A program made the position numbers and the translations under genes. Shown one piece after another: positions 7,973 to 16,515 of a stretch of 64,000 nt of DNA. Each line of letters starts with the position of its first letter. Position 1 is the stretch's first letter. This DNA is from Lachnospiraceae bacterium (lineage in GTDB: Bacteria > Bacillota > Clostridia > Lachnospirales > Lachnospiraceae), in contig JAIKYU010000103.1 in the NCBI GenBank assembly GCA_024682835.1, positions 28,459 through 92,458 of the forward strand, in the 5' to 3' direction. A model generated the notes under the pieces. It did not search any database. It had not been told where the DNA came from and saw nothing but the letters and a program-made list of their open reading frames with translations.

Positions 7973-8730
7973 ACTGATACCTGATCCTTATACTCTTCTT
8001 TGATATAGCTGATATAGGAAGCGAGAATCGGAAAATCTCCGTGAAGAATCTCCGTCGCTGCTATAATGTACTTTCTGTGTCTCTCCAGAATCTTACGATC
8101 CACGCCGCTTTTCTCGCTGATCTGCTTCTGGGGAAGCGTGCGATCCCTACGCATGGACGAAATCAGCTCCTCAGACTTCAGGATGGCGGCAACGGCATCC
8201 GCACACTTTTTTCTGGTCTTCTCCGCCTTGGGCGAGCACTCCGTCAGATCCATAAAGGAAAAACCGTATTCCCTGAGAAGCTGCTGGATTGCGTCGATCT
8301 CATCCTTTGCCAGGGAGCTCTCCGGTGAACTCTCCTCGTCCGCATATCCGACGAAGCCCGGTGTGCTGCGTCGAACCTGGGCATTGATGCTGTCCTCATC
8401 CTCGTCGATTTCACCGGAAAAAGCCTGCGGCTCAACCGATATCTCCTGTGCATGCCGTGATTCCGAATTCAGGTAATCCAGGAGCCTCCTGCGGATGACC
8501 AGGGATGCGAACGGGCGGAACGGACCCTTCTCTTCTTTCCAGGTGTTCACAGCCTCAGAGAAGGCAATCAGTGCGACTGACCACTCATCATCACTGGTGG
8601 CAACAAAGTGATGCACCGTCTTAAACGCCTGGTAGAGAATAAATCCCTTGTTCTTTTCTATCAGCTTCTCGAGTTTTTGTTCATCCTCACGGGCAGCCGC
8701 AACCTCCCCATTCAGACTCTTATTCTCCAT
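7969..8730 (-). CDS. sigI: RNA polymerase sigma factor SigI
   Basis: A sigma-70 family factor of about 253 residues. The N-terminal part matches sigma region 2 of SigI (WSVALIAFSEAVNTW, FRPFASLVIRRRLLDYLN, about residues 50-95). The C-terminal part (LPQKQISEKSGVDRKILERHRKYIIA, read as two blocks, about 200-225) is the SigI-type helix-turn-helix. SigI factors respond to heat, envelope stress or extracellular polysaccharide and are held by RsgI, encoded immediately downstream in the same operon. A TTG at 8733 could also start translation, but the ATG at 8730 has the better distance (8 bases) from GGAG. Confidence 0.92.
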   Translation of the reverse strand: MENKSLNGEVAAAREDEQKLEKLIEKNKGFILYQAFKTVHHFVATSDDEWSVALIAFSEAVNTWKEEKGPFRPFASLVIRRRLLDYLNSESRHAQEISVEPQAFSGEIDEDEDSINAQVRRSTPGFVGYADEESSPESSLAKDEIDAIQQLLREYGFSFMDLTECSPKAEKTRKKCADAVAAILKSEELISSMRRDRTLPQKQISEKSGVDRKILERHRKYIIAATEILHGDFPILASYISYIKEEYKDQVSV

Positions 8731-8798
8731 CAAGCCGTCTCCGGTTCGCTAATGAGATGATAAAAGATGCGATACTCGACATCTGCTGCAACCATCTC

Positions 8799-8840
8799 AT
8801 TATACTATAAGATTCGGGTGGATGAATACAAAAATCGGGG
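8799..8840 (-). promoter_or_regulatory. sigI promoter region with a possible autoregulated SigI site
   Basis: On the minus strand TATAAT lies at 8799-8804 with a poor -35. Overlapping it upstream are CCCC (8837-8840) and CGAA (8813-8816), 20 bases apart. These resemble the C-rich -35 and CGAA -10 boxes described for SigI promoters. The SigI reading is tentative. Confidence 0.35.
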
Positions 8841-8895
8841 CCGGGATAAAAAAAGTTTCAAATTTGTTCACGAGGATCAAAAAGCGCTCCACCTG

Positions 8896-8904
8896 TGGTA
8901 TACT
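8896..8904 (+). promoter_or_regulatory. Extended -10 promoter of rarA
   Basis: TGGTATACT gives a TG-N extension plus a TATACT -10 box. No good -35 is present at the usual distance, which is typical of extended -10 promoters. The leader would be about 65 bases. Confidence 0.4.
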
Positions 8905-8975
8905 TGGGCGAAGAGCGTTCAAAAGGCACGCGGAAACAGCCAGTTACACCCTGAAAACCCGAAAAGGAAAAAACC

Positions 8976-10298
8976 ATGGAACAGATGTCCCTGTTTTCCA
9001 ATACCGTACCGGAGCCCCTGGCGGCACGCTTAAGGCCAAAGGAGCTTTCGGATTATATCGGCCAGGAGCACCTGGTCGGAGAGGGCAAAGTGCTGGCCCG
9101 GCTCATCGAATCCGACCAGATTCCCTCCATGATCTTCTGGGGCCCTCCCGGCGTCGGGAAAACCACCCTGGCCAGAATCATCGCCAACAGAACAAAGGCG
9201 GGCTTTGTCGATTTTTCCGCCGTAACCAGCGGAATAAAGGAAATCCGCGACGTGATGAAGCAGGCCGAAGAAAACCGTTTTGCGGGAGTGCGCACGATCG
9301 TCTTTGTCGATGAGATCCACCGCTTCAACAAGGCTCAGCAGGATGCTTTTCTTCCCTTTGTCGAAAAAGGCAGCATCACTCTGATCGGTGCGACAACGGA
9401 GAATCCCTCCTTTGAACTCAACAGCGCGCTCCTTTCCCGCTGCAGGGTCTTTGTGCTCAAAGCCCTCTCCACGGCGGACATCACGAAGCTGTTGAAGCAC
9501 GCTCTCACGGACAGCCGCGGATTCGGAGGACAACAGATCCGCATTTCGGAAGAAAATCTATCACTCATTGCCCATTTTTCGAACGGAGACGCCAGAAGTG
9601 CACTCTCTGCCCTCGAAATGGTCATCACCAACGGTGACATGCAGCCGGACGGCTCCATTATCGTGACCACCGATATCATTGAACAGTGCACCTCAAAAAA
9701 ATCCCTGCTCTACGACAAAAACGGGGAGGAGCATTACAACCTGATCTCGGCACTCCACAAATCCGTCCGAAACTCCGATCCCGATGCGGCCGTGTACTGG
9801 CTTGCCCGCATGCTGGAATCCGGTGAGGATCCGATTTATATTGCCAGGCGCGTCACCCGGATGTCCGCCGAGGATATCGGACTTGCCGATCCTCAGGCGA
9901 TCCGGATCGCCGTCGCCGCCTTTGAGGCCTGCCGTCTGATCGGCATGCCGGAATGCTCGGTGCATCTGACCGAGGCGGTCGTCTACCTGTCCCTCGCCCC
10001 CAAGTCCAACGCGATGGAGGTGGCCTATAACGAAGCCAGAGAGGATGCGCTTAAACAGCTTTCCGAGCCCGTCCCGCTTCAGATCAGGAACGCGCCGACA
10101 AGTCTGATGTCCGACCTGGATTACGGCAAGGGATATCTGTACGCCCATGACTTTGAGGATAAGCTCACAACTCTGCAGTGCCTTCCGGATTCCCTGAAGG
10201 ATCGCTCCTATTACCGTCCGACCGGGCAGGGATGCGAACAGCAGTTTGGTGAGCGGCTTGAGGAAATCAAGCGCTGGAAACGGGAACACGGCGCATGA
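8976..10298 (+). CDS. rarA: Replication-associated recombination protein A (RarA/MgsA), AAA+ ATPase
   Basis: A 440-residue cytoplasmic ATPase of the clamp-loader-like RarA/Mgs1/WRNIP1 family, which acts at stalled replication forks. Walker A is GPPGVGKTT at 56-64 and Walker B is VFVDEIHRFNKAQQD at about 108-122. Sensor 1 follows in IGATTENPSFELN, and the C-terminal MgsA tetramerisation domain (AVYWLARMLESGEDPIYIARR) lies from about 250 onward. Length is normal for the family. The N-terminus MEQMSLFSN resembles the start of other RarA proteins. The ATG of the downstream methyltransferase overlaps its stop by four bases. Confidence 0.96.
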   Translation: MEQMSLFSNTVPEPLAARLRPKELSDYIGQEHLVGEGKVLARLIESDQIPSMIFWGPPGVGKTTLARIIANRTKAGFVDFSAVTSGIKEIRDVMKQAEENRFAGVRTIVFVDEIHRFNKAQQDAFLPFVEKGSITLIGATTENPSFELNSALLSRCRVFVLKALSTADITKLLKHALTDSRGFGGQQIRISEENLSLIAHFSNGDARSALSALEMVITNGDMQPDGSIIVTTDIIEQCTSKKSLLYDKNGEEHYNLISALHKSVRNSDPDAAVYWLARMLESGEDPIYIARRVTRMSAEDIGLADPQAIRIAVAAFEACRLIGMPECSVHLTEAVVYLSLAPKSNAMEVAYNEAREDALKQLSEPVPLQIRNAPTSLMSDLDYGKGYLYAHDFEDKLTTLQCLPDSLKDRSYYRPTGQGCEQQFGERLEEIKRWKREHGA

Positions 10299-11749
10299 GC
10301 AGAAAGAAACGTCACGCCTCTCCGCTTCCGTCTTATCCCACAGGCGACGATCGGCTTCCAAAGCTCCCGGAAGAGCTGCCGGAAGCTTTTCTTGCCCGCA
10401 TGGAAAGGCAGCTTTCCGAAGACGATCCGGACGGATATGCGCGCTTCCTTTCCTGCTACCGTCATCCCCCCGTGCACGCGCTTCTGCTGAACACCCTGCG
10501 GGGAGCCTGTGCCGAAAAGCTTCCTTTTACACTCTCCGCCGCACCTGTCCCCTGGGAACCGTACGGATACTATTTCGAACTGCTGCCGGACAACCGTCCG
10601 GGAAAACACCCGCTTCATGAGGCCGGGGCCTATTACATCCAGGAGCCGAGCGCCATGCTGCCTGTCCGGGCATTTTTCTCTCCTTCCGGCCCCGGTCCGG
10701 CTGCCGTTCCCCTCTCCGGCGGGCTATCCGTGCTGGATCTCTGCGCGGCTCCCGGCGGAAAAAGCACACAGCTTGCCATGCTGATGCAGGGAAACGGGGT
10801 TCTTGTCTCCAACGAAATCCACCCCGTCCGCGCGAAAACCCTGTCGCGCAATATCGAACGCATGGGCATCCGCAATGCTGTCGTCACCAATGAGACACCG
10901 GAGCGTCTTTCCGCCTTCTTTCCCGCTTTTTTTGACCGTATTCTCGTCGATGCCCCCTGCTCCGGAGAAGGCATGTTCCGCAAAAATCCCGCCGCGGTCA
11001 GGGAGTGGTCCCCGCAGGCAGTCGACCTGTGTGCGGTCCGCCAGGAGGAAATCCTTCGCGCCGCAGTCTGCATGCTTGCACCCGGCGGTTTACTGGTCTA
11101 TTCCACCTGCACTTTCGCCCCAAAGGAGGATGAGGAACAGGTCAAGCGCTTTCTCTCTCTTCATACCGATTTTGTGGAAGTAAAACAGGAGAAGCTGCTC
11201 CCGCACAAAGCACCGGGAGAAGGCCACTTCTTCGCCCTCCTGTCCGGTGACGGCGTGAGGGTGCCAAATCGTGCATCTTACGTTTTTCCCGACCGGAGGC
11301 TTCGCGATGAAACAAGTGCCTGGATCGAAAATCTGCTTTTTGATCCGGCCTGTATTGGCTATCATCCGGAACGTCTTTTTCTATCCGGAGAGCATCTTTA
11401 TCTTCTTCCGCAGGGTGTGCCCGATCTGAAAGGCCTCCGGGTGCTCCGTCCCGGCCTGCATCTGGCTGATCTTGTCACGGACAGGAACGGTCTGCGTTTT
11501 TCTCCGGCACACGCGCTCTCTCACGTCCTTCTTCCGGCCTGGGCGAAGCACTGCATCGAACTGAACGATCAGGAGGCCGCCCTGTATCTGAACGGCCAAT
11601 CGCTTCGCGCGGAAGCCCTCCCGTCTTCAGCCCCGGATGCTTCACGCGATCTTCTTGTCACTTACGGCGGCTTTTCCCTTGGCTGGGCAAAAGCCGTCAA
11701 CGGTCAGTTGAAAAATCACTACCCGAAAGGACTGCGAGGGGCGGTCTGA
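10295..11749 (+). CDS. RsmF/NOL1-NOP2-Sun type RNA m5C methyltransferase
   Basis: A 484-residue SAM-dependent RNA cytosine-C5 methyltransferase. An N-terminal RNA-binding segment (about 1-115) precedes the Rossmann core, with the SAM-binding motif DLCAAPGGKST at 148-158. The two catalytic cysteines lie in DAPCSGEGMFRKNP and YSTCTFAPKEDE. The C-terminal ~170 residues match the RsmF-type extension with a PUA-like end (SLGWAKAVNGQLKNHYPKGLR). The target is probably 16S rRNA, but tRNA cannot be excluded. It is coupled to rarA by an ATGA overlap. It is distinct from the rsmB gene at 23868-25283, which carries a NusB domain instead. Confidence 0.9.
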   Translation: MSRKKRHASPLPSYPTGDDRLPKLPEELPEAFLARMERQLSEDDPDGYARFLSCYRHPPVHALLLNTLRGACAEKLPFTLSAAPVPWEPYGYYFELLPDNRPGKHPLHEAGAYYIQEPSAMLPVRAFFSPSGPGPAAVPLSGGLSVLDLCAAPGGKSTQLAMLMQGNGVLVSNEIHPVRAKTLSRNIERMGIRNAVVTNETPERLSAFFPAFFDRILVDAPCSGEGMFRKNPAAVREWSPQAVDLCAVRQEEILRAAVCMLAPGGLLVYSTCTFAPKEDEEQVKRFLSLHTDFVEVKQEKLLPHKAPGEGHFFALLSGDGVRVPNRASYVFPDRRLRDETSAWIENLLFDPACIGYHPERLFLSGEHLYLLPQGVPDLKGLRVLRPGLHLADLVTDRNGLRFSPAHALSHVLLPAWAKHCIELNDQEAALYLNGQSLRAEALPSSAPDASRDLLVTYGGFSLGWAKAVNGQLKNHYPKGLRGAV

Positions 11750-11770
11750 AACTTTTTGTTACTATTCACA

Positions 11771-11795
11771 TTAATTGTGCACTATGCACAATTAA
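11771..11795. promoter_or_regulatory. Perfect 11-base inverted repeat
   Basis: TTAATTGTGCA and TGCACAATTAA are separated by three bases. No T-run follows on the plus strand, so a terminator is less likely than an operator or a weak hairpin for the methyltransferase transcript. A third half-site (ttgtgca) occurs about 15 bases further on. It lies about 55 bases upstream of the promoter at 11851-11879. Confidence 0.55.
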
Positions 11796-11850
11796 ACTCT
11801 TCATTTCTTGTGCAGTTTTAACAAAGATTTTTCCATTTTCGCTGTTCTGC

Positions 11851-11879
11851 TGGACAATGGGCGCCACTCATGCTATGAT
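11851..11879 (+). promoter_or_regulatory. Promoter of the DUF5688 gene
   Basis: TGGACA (11851-11856) and TATGAT (11874-11879) are 17 bases apart. A TGC extension directly precedes the -10. The transcript would have a leader of about 100 bases before the ATG at 11985. Confidence 0.55.
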
Positions 11880-11984
11880 CTGCTCACCTTTCAGGTATAA
11901 GATCCCCTCACACAACATTTCTTACGAAGTACAGGCCTATGCCGCACTTCTGTTTCTTTTCCTATTTTTTCAGGAGGTTTTTCT

Positions 11985-12701
11985 ATGCTTATGAATGCCA
12001 TGCTGGCCGAAACGGCCGCAGAATTGATTGATTCGATGGAGTCCGCCGTCCTGCCGAGGTTTGTTCCGGCCGGACGAAGAGCCGATCTGGCGGACAGGGA
12101 CACCGTCCTGATGCCCTGGCATGATCTCACGATTTCCTTTTATCTTCCATTTCCGCAGGCGGAATCGGAGGACAGAACCGCCAGTATTGTGATCACGAAC
12201 AAACTGCTTACGGGACGGCATCTGTCCGTTGATGAGCTGTTTGCCTGTGCCCTGCAGAATCTGACCGCCGCCTCCTATCTCGCACCTTTTCCGGAGATCC
12301 TGAACAGCCTGACCCGATTGATCGGCAGTGAGTTCCTGCCGCCGTCATGCGAAGAACCTCCCGTTCCGGTCTGGTTTGTCTCAAACAGACAGAAATGCTT
12401 CGGTGCTTCCGCCATTCTGTGTCCGGAGGTCATCCGGGAACTGCACGAGCATCTGGGCGAGCGCTTTATGATCCTGCCTGCCTCCGTCCATGAGGTTCTT
12501 TGTCTATCCCCGGATGATGACGATGCCCCCGCCCGGTATTCCGATATGGTGCGCGAAATCAACGATCAGGTCGTCGAGCCGGCGGAGCGTCTCTCCGATC
12601 ACGTCTACCTGTGTACGGACGGGATCGTCACTTCTTATGAAAGAGCAGAAAGAGTCCGCCGCCCACGACGCAGGCACCGCCAAGAATATTGCCGAGCGTG
12701 A
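11985..12701 (+). CDS. DUF5688-family protein, shortened N-terminus, run-on C-terminus
   Basis: A 238-residue soluble protein of unknown function. The second half carries patterns I associate with DUF5688: a WFVSNRQKCFGASAILCPEVIREL stretch (read in two parts), LPASVHEVLCLSPDD, and MVREINDQVVEPAERLSDHVYLC. Relatives are common in Lachnospiraceae, often near phage-like or accessory DNA. It seems to lack part of the usual N-terminal region. The start is firm: AGGAGG seven bases before the ATG. After the conserved LSDHVY motif the reading frame runs 74 bases into the antisense of the formate transporter gene and adds an arginine-rich tail that looks accidental. Confidence 0.7.
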   Translation: MLMNAMLAETAAELIDSMESAVLPRFVPAGRRADLADRDTVLMPWHDLTISFYLPFPQAESEDRTASIVITNKLLTGRHLSVDELFACALQNLTAASYLAPFPEILNSLTRLIGSEFLPPSCEEPPVPVWFVSNRQKCFGASAILCPEVIRELHEHLGERFMILPASVHEVLCLSPDDDDAPARYSDMVREINDQVVEPAERLSDHVYLCTDGIVTSYERAERVRRPRRRHRQEYCRA

Positions 12702-13410
12702 CCGGTATCAGATTATGCAGGAATGCGGCCAACGTGACGCCGAATATTGCTTCGCCGGAAGCCTGAGCCGCAAATACACCCGCCGGAATAAAGTACATGT
12801 TGGCGACGCTGTGCTCAAATCCACACAAAACAAAGAGCATGACCGGCAGGAAGGTGCCCGCAAGCTTTCCTGCCGCATCCGTCGCCGCCATGGCAAGCCA
12901 CACGGCCAGACAGACCAGAATATTGCAAAGGATCCCGCGGATGATATCGTCCCCCACAGACAGCCCGCATTTGGACGAGGCGGTGTCATACACCGGCTGT
13001 AAGCTTCCCGCCGCCCCCCGGATGATCCCGAAGGTATGTCCGTACGCCGCACCAAGCGCCACCAGCACGCTCCCGCAGCAATTTCCCAGATAGACGATCC
13101 CCCAGTTGCGAAGCATCTGCGCGGCCGTGATCCTGCCAGCCAGACAGGAAATCAGCAGCAGACAGTTGCCGGTAAAGAGTTCCACCCCGACGGACACAAC
13201 CAGGATCAGTCCCACAGGAAACACGCAGGCGGAAGCGATCCGGCCGGCCGTCCCTCCGATGCAGGCCCCGGCAATCTGACTGCCCAGCGCGCCGAAGGCA
13301 ATAAAGGCACCGGCAAAAACCGCCGAGAGAAACATTTTCCCGGTTCTCATGGACACCTTGGCCTGACCGGCCGACATGTAGTTTTCCATCACTTCCTTCG
13401 ATGTACGCAT
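12628..13410 (-). CDS. Formate/nitrite transporter family protein (FNT)
   Basis: A 260-residue membrane channel with six predicted helices of the FocA/NirC fold. The family signature FAGAFIAFGALGSQIAG is at about 32-48, and the second half carries the pseudo-symmetric GNCCGSVLVALGAAYG repeat. FNT channels pass formate, nitrite or hydrosulfide; the substrate cannot be told from context, as no pfl, nitrite or sulfite gene is close. A ribosome site GAGGAGG lies shortly before the ATG. Its last 74 bases are overlapped on the other strand by the DUF5688 reading frame. Upstream it diverges from the permease at 13554, with an inverted repeat and an extended -10 (TGTTATACT, 13461-13469 minus strand) in its leader region. 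Confidence 0.92.
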   Translation of the reverse strand: MRTSKEVMENYMSAGQAKVSMRTGKMFLSAVFAGAFIAFGALGSQIAGACIGGTAGRIASACVFPVGLILVVSVGVELFTGNCLLLISCLAGRITAAQMLRNWGIVYLGNCCGSVLVALGAAYGHTFGIIRGAAGSLQPVYDTASSKCGLSVGDDIIRGILCNILVCLAVWLAMAATDAAGKLAGTFLPVMLFVLCGFEHSVANMYFIPAGVFAAQASGEAIFGVTLAAFLHNLIPVTLGNILGGACVVGGGLFLLFHKK

Positions 13411-13426
13411 GCTCCTTTTCCTCCTC

Positions 13427-13445
13427 TATAAAACACCGTTTTATA
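13427..13445. promoter_or_regulatory. Inverted repeat in the formate-transporter leader
   Basis: TATAAAAC and GTTTTATA are separated by three bases. It lies between the likely -10 box (13461-13466) and the ribosome site of the FNT gene. It could be an operator or an RNA hairpin that affects translation. It does not match the FNR/CRP consensus. Confidence 0.45.
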
Positions 13446-13478
13446 GCTGGCTTACTCCCAAGTATAACACACTTTCGG

Positions 13479-13508
13479 TTGACAGCCACGCGTTTTTTCG
13501 GTTATGCT
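13479..13508 (+). promoter_or_regulatory. Promoter of the ion-transporter-family permease
   Basis: A perfect TTGACA (13479-13484) is followed after 18 bases by TATGCT (13503-13508). The leader would be about 40 bases, with a GAGGT ribosome site just before the ATG at 13554. Confidence 0.55.
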
Positions 13509-13553
13509 TTATACTGCATGCAGATAGCCTGAAGGCTCGAAAGTGAGGTTGAA

Positions 13554-14822
13554 ATGAAGATCGTCGCCATCGTTCTGTTTGTCGCCATGTATGTCCTGCT
13601 GATCGCACTGCCGAAAAGGCGGGCCGTCACAGCACTCATCACCGCGGGAATCTTTCTGGTCACGGGTATTCTTCCCTTTGCCAAGCTGCCGACAGCGATC
13701 GACTGGAATGTGCTGATGATGATTCTCGGCACCCTGCTGCTGGTAGATTATTTCATCGATTCAAAGATGCCGAATCTGATCGCCGATCATCTTCTGGCCA
13801 TCTCTCCAAACGTGATGTGGGTCACGATCCTGATGTCCCTCTTTTCGGGAATCATCTCCGCCTTTATCGACAATGTGGCGACGCTCCTCATGGTCGCGCC
13901 CGTCGGACTTGCGGTCTGCAAAAAACTGAAAATCAATCCCGTCGCCATGATCATCTCCATTGCCGTCTCCTCCAACCTGCAGGGTGCGGCCACACTCGTC
14001 GGCGACACCACCTCCATCATGCTGGCCTCTTATGCCTCCATGGATTTCAATGATTTCTTCTGGATGAACGGAAGGCCGGGCATTTTCTTTGCCGTGGAGC
14101 TTGGCGCGTTGGTTACGGTTCCGATCATGATGATTCTCTTCAGAAAGGACAGGGAACCGGTGGAATCCGATGAGCGGACCGTCGTCACGGACTATGTGCC
14201 GACCATCATGATGCTCGCGCACGTGATCCTGTTGATCATCGCATCCTTCATCCCGGACAAGCCGGAGATCACCAACGGTCTGATCTGCATGGGCTGCGGC
14301 ATCGTCGGAATCATCTGGGAATTTGCCAAAGACAGGGACCGTGACCGGGTGATCCGGGTGCTGAAGAATCTGGATTATGACACCATGCTGCTGCTGACCG
14401 GTCTGTTTGCCGTGATCGCCGGCATTACGGAGGTCGGCGTCATCAACGATCTGGCAAAGCTGATCGCCGACCTTGGCGGCACCAATCTCTTCCTGCTGTT
14501 TACGATCGTGGTCTGGGGATCCGTCCTGATCTCGGCCTTCATTGACAACATTCCCTATGTGGCAACCATGCTGCCCGTGCTGCAGGGTGTCACGCTGGCC
14601 ATGGGCGTTGAGCCTTACCTGCTCTATTTTGGCCTTCTGTGCGGTGCCACCCTGGGAGGCAACATCACCCCCGTGGGGGCAAGCTGCAACATTGCCGGCG
14701 TCGGCATGCTCCGCAAGGAGGGCTACGAGGTCAGCTTCCGCGATTTCGCCCGCATCGGCATTCCCTTTACCCTTGCGGCCGTCATCTCAGCCTACGTGTT
14801 TCTCTGGGTTTTCTGGAGATAA
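13554..14822 (+). CDS. ArsB/NhaD/SLC13-type ion transporter superfamily permease
   Basis: A 422-residue integral membrane protein with about 11 helices and two inverted halves. Each half carries the family re-entrant motif: SAFIDNVATLLMVAPVGLAV (about 103-122) in the first and SAFIDNIPYVATMLPVLQGV in the second, the latter followed by GATLGGNITPVGAS. The SAFIDN motif is shared by ArsB, NhaD and related permeases, so the substrate could be an anion (arsenite, dicarboxylate, citrate) or sodium in exchange for protons. No arsenic or citrate genes are adjacent. It has its own promoter and converges with cdd nine bases further on. Confidence 0.88.
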   Translation: MKIVAIVLFVAMYVLLIALPKRRAVTALITAGIFLVTGILPFAKLPTAIDWNVLMMILGTLLLVDYFIDSKMPNLIADHLLAISPNVMWVTILMSLFSGIISAFIDNVATLLMVAPVGLAVCKKLKINPVAMIISIAVSSNLQGAATLVGDTTSIMLASYASMDFNDFFWMNGRPGIFFAVELGALVTVPIMMILFRKDREPVESDERTVVTDYVPTIMMLAHVILLIIASFIPDKPEITNGLICMGCGIVGIIWEFAKDRDRDRVIRVLKNLDYDTMLLLTGLFAVIAGITEVGVINDLAKLIADLGGTNLFLLFTIVVWGSVLISAFIDNIPYVATMLPVLQGVTLAMGVEPYLLYFGLLCGATLGGNITPVGASCNIAGVGMLRKEGYEVSFRDFARIGIPFTLAAVISAYVFLWVFWR

Positions 14823-14831
14823 CGTAAAGAT

Positions 14832-15266
14832 TCAGTACTGCAGATTCTCCGGACCAAAGCTCTCCGGAAGCAGCTGTCCAAGACTTGTTATTCGATAATT
14901 TGTTAACGATTTTGCGATAATCACATCACAGGCCGCCGGATCGGAAAACTCCCGCAGTACCTGACGACAGATCCCGCAGGGGGTTGCCTCATCCGGCATC
15001 TCATCCGTGCAGGACGATGGACCGCCCATCACGGCAATGGCACGAATCCGCGTCACCCCCTCGCTCACCGCTTTGAATACCGCCGTCCGCTCCGCGCAGT
15101 TGCTTGCGCCGTAGCTGGCGTTTTCCACGTTGCAGCCGCCAAAGATCCGACCGTCTGCGGTCAGAACGGCCGCTCCCACAAAGTAGCGGGAATAGGGGGC
15201 ATACGCGTTTTTCCTTGCCTCCTTAGCTGCCAGGACCAGTTGTTTTGCTGTCTGTGCGTCAATCAT
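14832..15266 (-). CDS. cdd: Cytidine deaminase
   Basis: A 144-residue homotetrameric-type enzyme converting cytidine and deoxycytidine to uridines in pyrimidine salvage. The zinc site is complete: C57-A-E59 with the catalytic Glu, and C97/C100 in PCGICRQ. Substrate contacts are in GCNVENASYG (44-53). The C-terminal ending ITSLGQLLPESFGP is typical. It lies 24 bases downstream of rlmI on the same strand and may be co-transcribed with it. Confidence 0.96.
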   Translation of the reverse strand: MIDAQTAKQLVLAAKEARKNAYAPYSRYFVGAAVLTADGRIFGGCNVENASYGASNCAERTAVFKAVSEGVTRIRAIAVMGGPSSCTDEMPDEATPCGICRQVLREFSDPAACDVIIAKSLTNYRITSLGQLLPESFGPENLQY

Positions 15267-15290
15267 CTTTTCTCCCGCCTTCCCCGTCCG

Positions 15291-16508
15291 TCAGAAGTCA
15301 AACACCTGGAAGATGTAAAATTTCAGGTAATACGAGTTTTCATCTCCGGTCCAGAGGATCGGATGGTCCGGTGCCTGCTGTCTGAATTCGACCTGCCTGA
15401 GCCTCCGGTGCGCACCTCTGGCTGCCTCTGCGATCGTCCGCGCAAAAAGCGCCTCCTCCATGAAATGCGAGCAGGTACAGGTTGCGAGGTAACCGCCGTC
15501 ACGCACCAGCCGGAGTCCCCGCAGATTGATCTCCCGGTAACCGGTGACCGCCTTTTTGACGGAGGCGCGGGATTTGGTAAAGGCCGGCGGATCAAGAATC
15601 ACCACATCAAACCGCTCTCCCTGCCGTTCCATCTGCGGCAGCAGTTCAAACACGTCCGCCGTCCTGAAGGACACCGTCCGTTCGTAACCGTTTATGTGCG
15701 CATTCTCCTTTGCCTGTGCGATGGCTGTCGCGGAGGCATCCACCGCCACTACCTCACTTGCTCCGCCGTGCGCCGCATTCAGCGCGAAGGCACCCGTGTG
15801 CGTAAAGCAGTCCAGCACCCGCGCATTCGCGCACAGACGCTGCACCGCAAGGCGATTGTATTTCTGATCCAGGAAAAAGCCGGTCTTCTGACCGTTTGCA
15901 ATGTCGACAAGGTATCGGATTCCGTTTTCCGTGATGGGAACCTGTGTTTCTCCTCCTCCCATGCCGGGAAGCTCTATCCAGCCGGAAACCCGGAGCATTC
16001 CCTCCAGATCCCGCTCCTTTGAGTCGCTCCGCTCGTACACTCCGCGGATCTTTGCGCCGTCAGCCGCCAGTTCCTCAACAAGCGCGGACAGGATCGTCCG
16101 CTTCATCCGGTCAATTCCCAGCGCAAGCGATTCCGCGACAAGAACATCCCCGAACCGGTCAACCGTGAGTCCCGGCAAAAGATCAGCCTCGCCGAAAAGC
16201 AGACGGCAGGCTTCCAGATCCGATGCCTTGTGCATCACGCGCTTGCGGTATTCCCATGCCGCATGAACGCGTTTTTTCAGGAGTTCTTCATTGACGGCAC
16301 ACCCTTCGTCCCTGGACAGAATCCGTATACGAATTCTGGAATGAGAATTGATAAACCCATAGCCGAGAAAATAGCCGTCGAAATCCCTGAGCTCAAGGAG
16401 TTCGCCGTCATCAGGTCCGCCAAAAACCCGGTCGATCTCGTTGTCATAGACCCAGAGACCGCCGGCTTTCAAGCTCTTTCCGGCCCCTTTTTTCAGTACT
16501 GCCTTCAC
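15291..16508 (-). CDS. rlmI: RlmI-like 23S rRNA m5C methyltransferase
   Basis: A 405-residue class I SAM-dependent methyltransferase. An N-terminal PUA domain (about 1-75, LKKGAGKSLKAGGLWVYDNE) precedes the Rossmann fold, with motif I near LDCFTHTGAFALNAAHGGA and the catalytic region VILDPPAFTKSR (two-residue DP-PAF motif), then CTCSHF near residue 345. This is the YccW/RlmI architecture; E. coli RlmI methylates C1962 of 23S rRNA. It starts eight bases after the real end of the S1-domain gene, suggesting one transcript. Confidence 0.92.
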   Translation of the reverse strand: MKAVLKKGAGKSLKAGGLWVYDNEIDRVFGGPDDGELLELRDFDGYFLGYGFINSHSRIRIRILSRDEGCAVNEELLKKRVHAAWEYRKRVMHKASDLEACRLLFGEADLLPGLTVDRFGDVLVAESLALGIDRMKRTILSALVEELAADGAKIRGVYERSDSKERDLEGMLRVSGWIELPGMGGGETQVPITENGIRYLVDIANGQKTGFFLDQKYNRLAVQRLCANARVLDCFTHTGAFALNAAHGGASEVVAVDASATAIAQAKENAHINGYERTVSFRTADVFELLPQMERQGERFDVVILDPPAFTKSRASVKKAVTGYREINLRGLRLVRDGGYLATCTCSHFMEEALFARTIAEAARGAHRRLRQVEFRQQAPDHPILWTGDENSYYLKFYIFQVFDF

Positions 16509-16515
16509 GGAAACG

